DNA of 64,000 nt from Henriciella sp. AS95. GTDB lineage: Bacteria > Pseudomonadota > Alphaproteobacteria > Caulobacterales > Hyphomonadaceae. This document shows, piece by piece, positions 18,173 through 25,891 of the stretch. The notes under the pieces were generated by a model, which saw only the letters and a program-made list of their open reading frames with translations, did no database searches and had not been told where the DNA came from. Where the stretch lies: assembly GCF_038900055.1 (NCBI RefSeq), contig NZ_JBBMQM010000001.1, positions 3,100,001-3,164,000 of the forward strand, given 5' to 3'. A program made the position numbers and the translations under genes. Numbering within the stretch: the stretch's first letter is position 1; every line of letters starts with the position of its first letter.

Positions 18173-18997
18173 TCAGCCTGCTCCTTGTTGTGCTTTGGAA
18201 AGTGTCCGCTCTGCTGCCAGCACGACCGGACGATCAATCAGTTTCCCGTCGAGCAGCACGGCGCCGCCCTCTGCCTTGCGAAACGCGTCCAGTACGCGGC
18301 TGGCGGCTTTCACGTCTTCGGCGGTCGGAGAAAATACCGTGTTCACAGTCTCGACCTGCGCCGGGTGAATGCAGGCTTTGCCGTCAAACCCGATGGCTTT
18401 GACACGCGCAGCTTCAGCGGCAAGCGCGTCCGCATCTCCGACATCCAGAAACGGGACATCAATGATCGCCTTGCCGGCGCTCGATGCCAGGCTGACGAGG
18501 CGCCCTCGCGCATAGGCAAGCGCTTCCCAGTCCAGACCGGTGCCGAGCTCTGCCGAAAAGTCTGCGCCGCCAAACAATAGCGAACTGACGGCCTCATGAC
18601 GGGCAATCGCATAGGCGTTTTCGAGGCCCCTGCCCGTCTCAATGACCGGGACCAGGGCTTGCCCCAGCGCCCCCAGGGCTTCGCTCGCGATTTCAAGATC
18701 GACCTCATGCTCCACTTTCGGAACCATGATAGCCGCCGGGCTGGCAGTGGAAGCCGCAATAGCCGCGATGTCTGCACAGCCATAAAATGTTCGCGGCGAA
18801 TTGATGCGCACCGCCAGCCGGCCCGTTTGAGCAGACCCTGACAGAACATCCACAACCGTTTGACGCGCAACGTCTTTTTCATCCGGAAGAACCGCGTCTT
18901 CAAGGTCGATAACGACAAGATCTGCCGCCGTCGCCAAGGCCTTTTCAAAGCGGTCCGGGCGTGAACCGGGGACAAAGAGGAGAGAGCGGATTGCCAT
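18173..18997 (-). CDS. HpcH/HpaI/CitE family aldolase-lyase
   Basis: 274-residue CitE-type (beta-subunit-like) lyase that splits a 3-hydroxy(methyl)acyl-CoA such as malyl-, methylmalyl- or citramalyl-CoA. Visible residues: Glu/Asp in VVIDLEDAVLPDEK, Arg in LAVRINSPRTFYG, the metal-ligand Glu in VPVIETGRGL and Asp in LLFGGADFSAELG. Start MAIRSLLFVPGSRPDRFEKA at 18997 is the family's standard N-terminus; a longer frame to 19045 would run through the operator. First gene of the operon with MaoC, acyl-CoA dehydrogenase and two CoA-transferases. A doubled palindrome lies 20-51 bases upstream. Confidence 0.9.
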   Translation of the reverse strand: MAIRSLLFVPGSRPDRFEKALATAADLVVIDLEDAVLPDEKDVARQTVVDVLSGSAQTGRLAVRINSPRTFYGCADIAAIAASTASPAAIMVPKVEHEVDLEIASEALGALGQALVPVIETGRGLENAYAIARHEAVSSLLFGGADFSAELGTGLDWEALAYARGRLVSLASSAGKAIIDVPFLDVGDADALAAEAARVKAIGFDGKACIHPAQVETVNTVFSPTAEDVKAASRVLDAFRKAEGGAVLLDGKLIDRPVVLAAERTLSKAQQGAG

Positions 18998-19016
18998 GAA
19001 AGGCCTTTGCAAGAAA

Positions 19017-19048
19017 ACTTTGTCCGGACAAATTAGTCCGGACAAAGT
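19017..19048. promoter_or_regulatory. Doubled TGTCCGGACA operator
   Basis: Two head-to-tail copies, TTTGTCCGGACAAA (19019-19032) and TTAGTCCGGACAAA (19033-19046), centred 14 bases apart; the whole 32-base stretch is itself nearly palindromic. It sits just upstream of the citE-like start at 18997 and would cover its promoter. The same core palindrome is at 13225-13238. The likely binding protein is the GntR regulator at 13384. Confidence 0.68.
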
Positions 19049-19134
19049 TCCGGGTCAATGTGCAACCCGTATCGATTTTCTGTATGACTGCTAATCAGGA
19101 AGTCGCTGGCGCGGCCGGTCCCGGCGGTCCAGCA

Positions 19135-20025
19135 TCAGGCAGGAACGTTTTCCGCGAAATGCGCCGCAATCTGCTCACGGGTCGCGATCCAGACATTGCC
19201 ACGCGATTTCACATAATCGAGAAAATCGCGAAACGCCCCTATCCGCCCAGGCCGACCGATAATTCTCAGATGCAGGCCGAGGCTCATCATCCGGGCGCCT
19301 TCGGTTTCGGCTTCTTCAAGCAGCCAGTCGAACGTCCTGCAGGCATAGTCCAGCCACATCGCCGGCGTGAAGGATGGGCTTAGCCAGAACTTCATGTCAT
19401 TGGAATCGATCGCATAAGGCAGGATGACCATTGGCTTCCTGCTCCCGTCCGCCATGGCGACATGATCCCAATACGGAAAGTCATTGGAATAGTCGTCCAT
19501 ATGGTAGGTGTACCCCTCTTCCAGGAGCAGCCGCCGCGTTTCATCCGTGTGCAGGTACCGTGACAGCCAGCCGGCCGGCCGGCGCCCACAGGTCTGCTCG
19601 ATGCTTGCAGTGCCCTTGCGGATGAATTCCCGCTCCGCCGCTTCATCCATGAAAGCCGTAAAGGCCCATTTGTAGCCGTGATTGCAGGGCTCGTCGCCGC
19701 GCTCGACAATCGCTTTCGCGAGCCAGGGGGCCTTTTCCAGCGCGAGTCCGCATACGGTCCATGTCGCAGGCATTCCCGCCGCCTCCAGCAGCCTCAGGAC
19801 GCGCGGCGCGCCCTGATTGATGCCATAGGCATAATTGGTTTCGTTGCCATGCACGCGGATCGGCTTGCCCGGCACAGCGCCCAATTCGTCGACTGGCTCC
19901 GGGCGCTTGTCACCTTCATCGATCCGGCGCTCGGCGCCCTCCTCGACATTGACGACAATCGACAGGGCAAGCTTGGCGCCGCCGGGCCAGCTGAAACCCT
20001 CAGGTGCCGGCTCGTTAGGGGCCAT
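19135..20025 (-). CDS. Polysaccharide deacetylase (NodB-fold) family amidohydrolase, PuuE-like
   Basis: 296-residue NodB-fold hydrolase. The N-terminus runs KLALSIVVNVEEGAER, as in allantoinase PuuE, and the metal-ligand region is GDEPCNHGYKWAF followed by FIRKGTASIEQTCGRRPAGW. Members of this branch open cyclic ureides or imides (allantoin, succinimide/maleimide type) rather than acting on polysaccharides; there is no signal peptide, so it is cytoplasmic. ATGA overlap with the SDR gene upstream. Third gene of the RedY-like/SDR/deacetylase operon under operator B. Two more homologues lie at 41.3-43.1 kb. The actual ring substrate is unknown. Confidence 0.82.
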   Translation of the reverse strand: MAPNEPAPEGFSWPGGAKLALSIVVNVEEGAERRIDEGDKRPEPVDELGAVPGKPIRVHGNETNYAYGINQGAPRVLRLLEAAGMPATWTVCGLALEKAPWLAKAIVERGDEPCNHGYKWAFTAFMDEAAEREFIRKGTASIEQTCGRRPAGWLSRYLHTDETRRLLLEEGYTYHMDDYSNDFPYWDHVAMADGSRKPMVILPYAIDSNDMKFWLSPSFTPAMWLDYACRTFDWLLEEAETEGARMMSLGLHLRIIGRPGRIGAFRDFLDYVKSRGNVWIATREQIAAHFAENVPA

Positions 20026-20861
20026 CAGTGAGGCTCCTCGCCGCCGGACACATTCATGCTCTCGGCGGTCACATAGTTCGCTTCATCGGAACAGAGCCAC
20101 GCCACGGCATTCGCCGTATCCGCAGGCAGACCCGGACGTCCCATCGGGATGCGCGCGGCCATCGCCTCAAGATAGGATTCCACAGACTCTGCGCCCGTAA
20201 CCTTCGCAAAATACTCATTCTGCCAGGCGCCAAGCCCTGTGGTCACATGGTTCGGGCAGACATTGTTGACGGTGATCTTGTGGGCTCCGAGTTCAACCGC
20301 GGCCGAACGTACGAGCCCGACAAGCCCGTGCTTGGAGGAGGTGTAGGCCTGCGCATGCGGGAAACCGGACTTGGCCGCCTGGCTCGCAATGTTGACGATC
20401 CGACCGCCACGGTTCTGGTCCACCATGATTTCCGCCGCCGCTTTCACGCCGAAGAAAGCGCCGGTCAGATTGACGTCGATCACGGCTCGCCAGTCTTCCT
20501 CGGTGACCTCCAGAAGCGGCTTCATGATATAACCGATCCCGGCATTGTTCACCCAGATATCGAGGCCACCATGGGTCTCCTTGGAGTGGCGGGCGAGGTT
20601 ACGCACTTCTTCGAGCGACCGCACATCGCAGGGGCAAGTTGAGACATCGACGCCAAGCGCCCTGATGTCATCCGCGATCGCTTCCATTTCTGCTGTCGAT
20701 CCAGTGTGATCAGCTGTCGTGGCGGTGTCGCGCGGCTTGCCGACATCCGAGATCACAATATTCGCGCCATCCCTGGCGAGGCGCAGGGCGATCGCTTCGC
20801 CGAGGCCTCCCTTGCGGCCGGATCCGGTGATGACGGCAGTCTTTCCCGAGAGATTTCCCAT
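20025..20861 (-). CDS. Short-chain dehydrogenase/reductase
   Basis: 278-residue classical SDR. The cofactor loop is VITGSGRKGGLGEAIALRLA, with an insertion between the glycines, followed by IVISDVG, whose Asp suggests NAD(H). NNAGIGYIMKP and the catalytic Tyr-Lys in AYTSSKHGLVGLVRS, preceded by Ser in IVNIASQAAKS, are intact. It oxidises or reduces a hydroxyl/keto group of a pathway intermediate. It starts 9 bases after the stop of the RedY-like gene and overlaps the deacetylase gene by ATGA, so the three are one operon. Confidence 0.87.
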   Translation of the reverse strand: MGNLSGKTAVITGSGRKGGLGEAIALRLARDGANIVISDVGKPRDTATTADHTGSTAEMEAIADDIRALGVDVSTCPCDVRSLEEVRNLARHSKETHGGLDIWVNNAGIGYIMKPLLEVTEEDWRAVIDVNLTGAFFGVKAAAEIMVDQNRGGRIVNIASQAAKSGFPHAQAYTSSKHGLVGLVRSAAVELGAHKITVNNVCPNHVTTGLGAWQNEYFAKVTGAESVESYLEAMAARIPMGRPGLPADTANAVAWLCSDEANYVTAESMNVSGGEEPH

Positions 20862-20870
20862 GATAGCCCC

Positions 20871-21185
20871 CTAACCCAGCTTTTCGGTCAGGATGAAGGT
20901 GAGATCGCTCGCCATCGCCTGGAACTCACCAGCAATCTTCTGCATCGCTTCTGTGGCGGCCTCTTCGCCGAAGCGGTCCATGGCGTTCACATCAATGATC
21001 TCGATATACTGGTAAGGAGGCTTCTCGTCGGTCCCGAGTAACCCAGTCGACCGAAACACCTCGAAACGATCGACAGACTGCAGACCGTTCACGGTTGGAA
21101 GGTCAGTACCTTTTGCCCAAGCTTCATAATCCGAAACGCTGACATCCGGCTTCAGATTGAACAGAACGACAATTTTTGTACCCAT
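20871..21185 (-). CDS. Small RedY/HapK-like alpha/beta-barrel protein
   Basis: 104-residue protein resembling the REDY-like (HapK) family named after genes in prodigiosin-type clusters: IVVLFNLKPDVSVSDYEAWA near the N-terminus, then DLPTVNGLQSV and FEVFRSTGLLG. The fold is probably a dimeric ferredoxin-like alpha/beta barrel, which often serves as isomerase, cyclase or monooxygenase. No catalytic residues can be assigned. First gene of the operon with an SDR and a deacetylase; operator B (21215-21230) lies about 30 bases upstream. The family assignment is from memory and moderate. Confidence 0.65.
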   Translation of the reverse strand: MGTKIVVLFNLKPDVSVSDYEAWAKGTDLPTVNGLQSVDRFEVFRSTGLLGTDEKPPYQYIEIIDVNAMDRFGEEAATEAMQKIAGEFQAMASDLTFILTEKLG

Positions 21186-21214
21186 AGGTCAGGACTCCAT
21201 TTTCGCGTTTATTT

Positions 21215-21230
21215 GATATATTGTTATACC
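21215..21230. promoter_or_regulatory. Operator-like inverted repeat, site B
   Basis: GATATA-TTGT-TATACC, matching the GNNNTA-N4-TANNNC pattern, 30 bases upstream of the RedY-like start at 21185. Confidence 0.5.
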
Positions 21231-21306
21231 TTAATTGATCCATCAATAGCGGTATACAGCGCGGAGTCGACCCCAATCCGCCTAGCCCGGCAGAAGCTCG
21301 CTCCCG

Positions 21307-21609
21307 TCAGCTATCTGGCATTTCGACGACAAGGATGGTGCTGCTGGAATGAACTCGGCGGACCGGTTTCAGCTTCTGGTAGGCCTCGCAATTCCAGAGC
21401 GCTTCGATGTCGGACTTCGCAGGGAATTTCGAAACGACAACGCTGGTCTTGGCGTCAACGAATCCCTCCAGGCAGACCAGTTCCGGCGCGCGGACCACAT
21501 ATTCCCCACCATGTTGCGCGACAAGCTTGGCTGTCGGCACGGCATAGTCAGAGATAAAGGTCTCGCGGTCTCCCTGCAGCTTGCTGAGAACGATCATGTA
21601 GGCCGCCAT
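21307..21609 (-). CDS. DUF1330 domain protein
   Basis: 100-residue cytosolic protein of the DUF1330 type (dimeric alpha/beta barrel): AAYMIVLSKLQGDRETF, then GGEYVVRAPELVCLEGF and the conserved KFPAKSDIEALWNCEAYQKL near the end. No function is established for the family. A strong AGGAGG lies 7 bases upstream of the ATG at 21609. Third gene after a VOC protein and an SDR on the minus strand, 44 bases after the SDR stop. It could be an isomerase or binding protein of the pathway; that is only inference from fold and context. Confidence 0.75.
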   Translation of the reverse strand: MAAYMIVLSKLQGDRETFISDYAVPTAKLVAQHGGEYVVRAPELVCLEGFVDAKTSVVVSKFPAKSDIEALWNCEAYQKLKPVRRVHSSSTILVVEMPDS

Positions 21610-21653
21610 TCATGCACCTCCTTAAATTGAAGTCTTGATCAAAATCATGTGTT

Positions 21654-22409
21654 TCAGAAAACCGCGTCGAGCCCACCGTCGATGGGGAGGACGACGCCGT
21701 TGACGTAGCTGGCCTGATCACTGAGCAGCCACGTAACCGCTTCGGCCACTTCCGTGCCTTGTCCGATGCGGCGAAGGGGAACCTTCTGAGAGAGCGTATC
21801 GGCCTGATCGCCCAGCTTGCTCATCCAGGCCTCGGTCCCGACATAGCCGGGCGCTATGGCATTCACGCGAACCCCCGATGGTCCGGCTTCAACCGCCGCA
21901 ACTCTGGCGAGCATGATGGCCGCCGATTTCGCCGCGCTGTAAACGCCGATACCCGGCACACCCCTTACACCGGAGAGCGCCGCATTGACGACAATCGCCC
22001 CGCCGCCAGCCGCTTTCATCAGAGGGATTTGCGCGCGCAAGGCATGATAGACCCCGCCGGCATTCAGACGAAAGGCATCCTCGAAACCCGAAGGGTCACT
22101 CGCTTCGATAGCGCCGAAGCCCAATATCTTGCCGGCATTGTTGAACGCCATATCGAGACGCCCGAAACGCTCGCCAATCGTCGCATGAAGGGCGTCGACA
22201 GACTCTGCGGACGTGACATCGACGGCCAGCGCGGTCGCCTCGCCACCGCTGCCCCGGATAAAATCAGCGCTTGCCTGGCATGCCTCGATATCGCGCGAAC
22301 TGACAATGACATGCGCTCCGCGAGAGGCCAGCATCGCAGCCGTGTCGCGGCCCATGCCCCGGCTTGCCCCTATGACGAGCGCGATCCGTCCTGAAAGAGG
22401 AGCGCTCAA
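21654..22409 (-). CDS. Short-chain dehydrogenase/reductase
   Basis: 251-residue classical SDR with the cofactor turn VIGASRGMGRDTAAML (the Arg after Ser and the HVIVSSRD strand end suggest NADP), NNAGKILGF, and the catalytic Tyr-Lys in GVYSAAKSAAIML. The Ser normally found in the preceding strand is in NAALSGVRG. The C-terminus ends NGVVLPIDGGLDAVF, as usual. ATGA overlap with the VOC gene upstream (22409/22406) makes a coupled VOC-SDR pair. Confidence 0.88.
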   Translation of the reverse strand: MSAPLSGRIALVIGASRGMGRDTAAMLASRGAHVIVSSRDIEACQASADFIRGSGGEATALAVDVTSAESVDALHATIGERFGRLDMAFNNAGKILGFGAIEASDPSGFEDAFRLNAGGVYHALRAQIPLMKAAGGGAIVVNAALSGVRGVPGIGVYSAAKSAAIMLARVAAVEAGPSGVRVNAIAPGYVGTEAWMSKLGDQADTLSQKVPLRRIGQGTEVAEAVTWLLSDQASYVNGVVLPIDGGLDAVF

Positions 22410-23383
22410 GCCGGCGCCTGCTCGAAGAATTCGAACATTTCCTCATTTGGCCCGATGGCCAGCATGACACGCTTCGTCTCACCGGCAAGCTCGACCTCGC
22501 AGGGCTCTGTGACAACCTCATAGCCCCGCTCTGCGATGCGCGCATGCAACGCGTCGAGGTCATCGGTCTCATGCGTCAGCAGGCAAAAGCCGAGATGTCC
22601 CGGCCGCATGCGGCCTTTCAGCCGGCGCGTACTCGCGCCGAGAAAATGGATGACAAGAATCTTGCCGCTCGCTTCGCCTTTACCTGCATAGACAAGCCAG
22701 CGGATCTCGGTGCCCTTTGGCGTGCCGGTCAGCTCGTTCACCTTGTCGACGAATGCTTTCGGCGTTTCGCTTTCCACGACACATTCGAGGCCAAGCGTTT
22801 CTTCATAGAATGCCCGCGTCTTCTCGAGACTCTCGCCAACGACAGAGACGGTCGCAACTTCGCTGAAAGGGCCATCCGGCGAGCCGGGCCGCAAATGGTC
22901 TTCAGGATGAACATGCCCCACCATGAGGAGCAGCGGAACGCCGTCCGGCCCCCAGAAAATGAACTCCTCGCTCACCAGGTCGCCAAGCTCGTGAAGCACC
23001 GGCTCGGACCGGGTTTCGTAACCGGCCTCCCGGATCATGTCATAGATGGGCCGGATCGGGTCGGCGACATAGAAGTCGATGGCCTTGCACCCGATATCGG
23101 CAGCGCCGTCATGTGGCGCGGGGCCAGAATGAATTCGAACCTTCTGAGTGGGCGTCGGCGTACACGCGACCAACCTCAAACGTCCGACGGGATATCCTTT
23201 GCAAGACAGGTCAACCATTCGCGCCTGGGTGTCGGCAGGAAGCTTCCAGGCCGCTTTCAGGGAAGGCGAAACTTCATGATCACCCTCCACCCGGAACTCC
23301 ATCCGATCACGGAACAAAGTAAGTGCGGCATCCATGTCGCTTACACCGATCATGATATGCGTGCTCGCCGATACGTTTGGCAA
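22406..23383 (-). CDS. Two-domain VOC family protein
   Basis: About 325 residues with two VOC domains, about 5-155 and 170-320. The first opens STHIMIGVSDMDAALTLFRD, the second VATVSVVGESLEKTRAFYEE. I placed the start at a TTG (23383) preceded by GGGGAGAGG; a longer TTG start at 23398 lacks a ribosome site, and no ATG occurs before the first domain strand. First gene of a VOC/SDR/DUF1330 unit, beginning just 20 bases beyond the terminator of the TonB receptor, so its transcription may depend on read-through from that gene. Reaction type is open (dioxygenase, isomerase or lyase). Confidence 0.78.
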   Translation of the reverse strand: MPNVSASTHIMIGVSDMDAALTLFRDRMEFRVEGDHEVSPSLKAAWKLPADTQARMVDLSCKGYPVGRLRLVACTPTPTQKVRIHSGPAPHDGAADIGCKAIDFYVADPIRPIYDMIREAGYETRSEPVLHELGDLVSEEFIFWGPDGVPLLLMVGHVHPEDHLRPGSPDGPFSEVATVSVVGESLEKTRAFYEETLGLECVVESETPKAFVDKVNELTGTPKGTEIRWLVYAGKGEASGKILVIHFLGASTRRLKGRMRPGHLGFCLLTHETDDLDALHARIAERGYEVVTEPCEVELAGETKRVMLAIGPNEEMFEFFEQAPA

Positions 23384-23402
23384 AGGACCTCTCCCCAACA
23401 GG

Positions 23403-23445
23403 TAAAAAGAAAAAGACCTGCGCAGCCCGGAGAGCTGCGCAGGTC
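23403..23445 (-). terminator. Rho-independent terminator of the TonB receptor gene
   Basis: A perfect 12-bp stem (GACCTGCGCAGC / GCTGCGCAGGTC, 23415-23426 with 23434-23445) with a 7-base loop is followed, in the minus-strand direction, by a T-rich run (23414-23402). It starts 17 bases after the receptor stop codon. Confidence 0.88.
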
Positions 23446-23462
23446 ACGATGGTAGAAGGGCC

Positions 23463-25727
23463 TTAGAAAGTGCCCCAGATGCGAAGGTTTACGCGGCGAG
23501 GCTGACCAGGGAACAGCGAGAGGAAGTTCGCCGTAATGGTTTCCTGCTCGGTCAGGTTGGTGCCTTGCAGATCGATACCCCAATCACCGCTCTCATGAGT
23601 ATAGCCGAGCGTGAGATCGACATAGTTCTCTTCCGGCGCGCGGGCCGTGTTGAGCGTCGAGACGTAATACGGCTCGTTGTGGCGATAAGCGATCGTGGTG
23701 CGGACATCGCCGCTGAGCGCGTTGACCGGTGCTTCGTAGGTCAGTCCGCCTGCCAACTGGAAGTCTGGCGTACGAACGGGCTCGATGTCGGTGGTCACCT
23801 GCAAATTGTCCGGCACACCTGGCGTTGGAACCACGGACGCGTATTTGCCGTCCATGATCGCGCCGTTCAGGAAGCCCGACAGGTTGTTCGAGAACACATA
23901 GGCAGTCTCGAACTCGAACCCGGAGGCTTCAAGCTCGCCTGCGTTCCGCGCAAGGCTCACAATCGCCGTCTCGCCGGGCAGGATAACCCCGGACGTGATC
24001 TGAAGGTCTTCGGTGTTGGTGTAGTACAGGTTGCCGTTGAGCCGCAGGCGGCGGTTCAGCAGTTCCGACTTCACGCCGAGCTCGTAGGACCAGGTTTGCT
24101 CTGGATCGAACGGCAGGACGCGGTTCGGTGCCGGCGCATTGCCGTTCCAGCCACCGGACTTGAAGCCATTCGTCGCCGAGGCGAAGATCATGACGTCGTC
24201 GGTTGGCGAATAGGTCAGAGCGATCCGCGGCGTGATGCGGTATTCCTTCAACTCAACAGGGATACCCGCATCAATCACGTCTTGCGTGGTAAAGCCCAGC
24301 CCATCGACGCGCTTCGAACCGAAGAAATCGAGGTTCTTCTTCTCGTAAGTGTAGCGCGCGCCAAGTGTCAGCGTCAGCTGATCGGTGAAGTCGAAGTCAC
24401 CCTGCAGATAGGCGGCCGCCGTGCTGACATCGTGGTCGAACTGGTTAGACGTCAGGTAGGCATAACCATCGGCCGTCGCATTCGCACCGAAAGCGTTAGT
24501 GTCGTAATAGGTCGACTCATTGAGGTAAAAGAGACCCGCCACGTAGCGCAGACGGCCGTTCATCAGTGAGTCATCCCACTTCAGCTCAACCGATTCCTGC
24601 TCGTTGGTGGTATTATCAGCAAGCGTATAGCCCGTGTACTGATTGATCGAGCTGCCGCTATACTGGTTGATATAGCCCTGATCGAACGACCGGCGGCCGA
24701 AGATCAGCTCAAGCGTACCCGTGTCCGTTGCCTCATAGGCAATCTTGCCGTTCAGGCCGAACGTTTCGGTGAGCGCACAATTGCCCTGCTCCTGCGTCAG
24801 AAGGATGTTAACGACATCTCCGTCGCAATCGGTCTGCGGCAGACCATTGAGCGTCGAATAGAAGTGCGGCGTGGTGGTCGTCTCGAATTTGTCGGACGGC
24901 GTCGGCGCGGCATAAACACCGAGATAAGTGCCGGTATCAGAGAAGAATTCCGCCGCCACATCAACAGTCAACCGGTCATTTGGCAGGAAGCGAAGATCGC
25001 CGCGCACACCGTAATTCTCGGCACCATTGAGCATCTCGTTGGTGGTCTGGCTCTTCAGATAGCCATCATCGCGCAGATAGTAGCCCGCAATCTTTGTAAG
25101 GACCGTATCGGACACCGGAGCGTCGAGAACGCCCTTCACAAGATAGCGATCATAAGACCCGACGGAGGCTTCGTATTTTCCGCCAAACTCGTCGCTCGGC
25201 TTTGCCATGATGACATTGACCGCGCCGCCCGTGGTGTTCCGGCCGAACAGTGTTCCCTGCGGCCCGCGAAGAACTTCGACGCGCTCGGTGTCGAGGAAGG
25301 CATAGTTGTTGGCGTTCTGGCGCGCGATGTAGATCTCGTCCACATAGCTACCAACTGGCGGATCGAAGGTCGCAACAGACTGGGAGTTGCCGAGACCGCG
25401 GATCCAGTAGGAGTTAGCCGAAGCCAGGCCGGCATTGTGGGAGGCGATCATGGAGGGCACGTACTGGGCGAGCTCCATTGTGTCGTTCAGGTTAAGGTCG
25501 TTGATAACCTCGCCGGTGAAAGCGGTAACCGGCACAGGCGCATCCTGCAGGCTGACCTGCCGACGCTCAGCCGTCACGATCACTGTCTCCAGCGACGCCA
25601 CTTCATCTTCTTCGACCGCTTCAATATCGGTCGATTCCTGGGCAACCGCAGTCCCCAGACTGGACAGCGCCACAACGCTTGTTGCTGTCGTAAGGAAGAA
25701 ATTCCTCAGCTTCATTGAATGTCTCAT
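23463..25727 (-). CDS. TonB-dependent outer-membrane receptor
   Basis: 754-residue outer-membrane receptor for energy-dependent uptake of the locus's substrate. A signal peptide (RNFFLTTATSVVALSSLGTAVAQ) is cut near residue 27. The TonB box region is ETVIVTAERR, the plug has NNYAFLDTERVEVLRGPQ and TLFGRNTTGGAVNVI, and the beta-barrel ends in RVNLRIWGTF with a terminal Phe. I chose the ATG at 25727 (AAGGGG about 10 bases upstream); ATG 25715 is an alternative, and the open frame further up is non-signal sequence. It follows the pattern of receptors for plant or polycyclic compounds, not the siderophore group. Monocistronic with its own terminator; operator C at 25797-25812 lies in its 5' region. 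Confidence 0.93.
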   Translation of the reverse strand: MRHSMKLRNFFLTTATSVVALSSLGTAVAQESTDIEAVEEDEVASLETVIVTAERRQVSLQDAPVPVTAFTGEVINDLNLNDTMELAQYVPSMIASHNAGLASANSYWIRGLGNSQSVATFDPPVGSYVDEIYIARQNANNYAFLDTERVEVLRGPQGTLFGRNTTGGAVNVIMAKPSDEFGGKYEASVGSYDRYLVKGVLDAPVSDTVLTKIAGYYLRDDGYLKSQTTNEMLNGAENYGVRGDLRFLPNDRLTVDVAAEFFSDTGTYLGVYAAPTPSDKFETTTTPHFYSTLNGLPQTDCDGDVVNILLTQEQGNCALTETFGLNGKIAYEATDTGTLELIFGRRSFDQGYINQYSGSSINQYTGYTLADNTTNEQESVELKWDDSLMNGRLRYVAGLFYLNESTYYDTNAFGANATADGYAYLTSNQFDHDVSTAAAYLQGDFDFTDQLTLTLGARYTYEKKNLDFFGSKRVDGLGFTTQDVIDAGIPVELKEYRITPRIALTYSPTDDVMIFASATNGFKSGGWNGNAPAPNRVLPFDPEQTWSYELGVKSELLNRRLRLNGNLYYTNTEDLQITSGVILPGETAIVSLARNAGELEASGFEFETAYVFSNNLSGFLNGAIMDGKYASVVPTPGVPDNLQVTTDIEPVRTPDFQLAGGLTYEAPVNALSGDVRTTIAYRHNEPYYVSTLNTARAPEENYVDLTLGYTHESGDWGIDLQGTNLTEQETITANFLSLFPGQPRRVNLRIWGTF

Positions 25728-25796
25728 GGACGAGTACCCCTTCTTCAATTTGCAAAGACAACAAAAAGCCGATGCCGCAGCATTGAACTCCTTTTT

Positions 25797-25812
25797 GTCA
25801 TATATCCATAAC
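25797..25812. promoter_or_regulatory. Operator-like inverted repeat, site C
   Basis: GTCATA-TATC-CATAAC, 70 bases upstream of the TonB receptor start; matches the invariant G, TA, AT and C positions of the shared motif. Confidence 0.5.
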
Positions 25813-25891
25813 AATTAAGGTCGACCGAGCTGTCAAGCATCCAGATTAAGATTTATCGTAAATTGCTCGTTTTGTACCATGTGCATGACAA

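Noticed and set aside
23565..25718. Two long plus-strand open frames across the TonB receptor
   Set aside because: Both are antisense to a receptor with signal peptide, plug and terminal Phe; not real genes.
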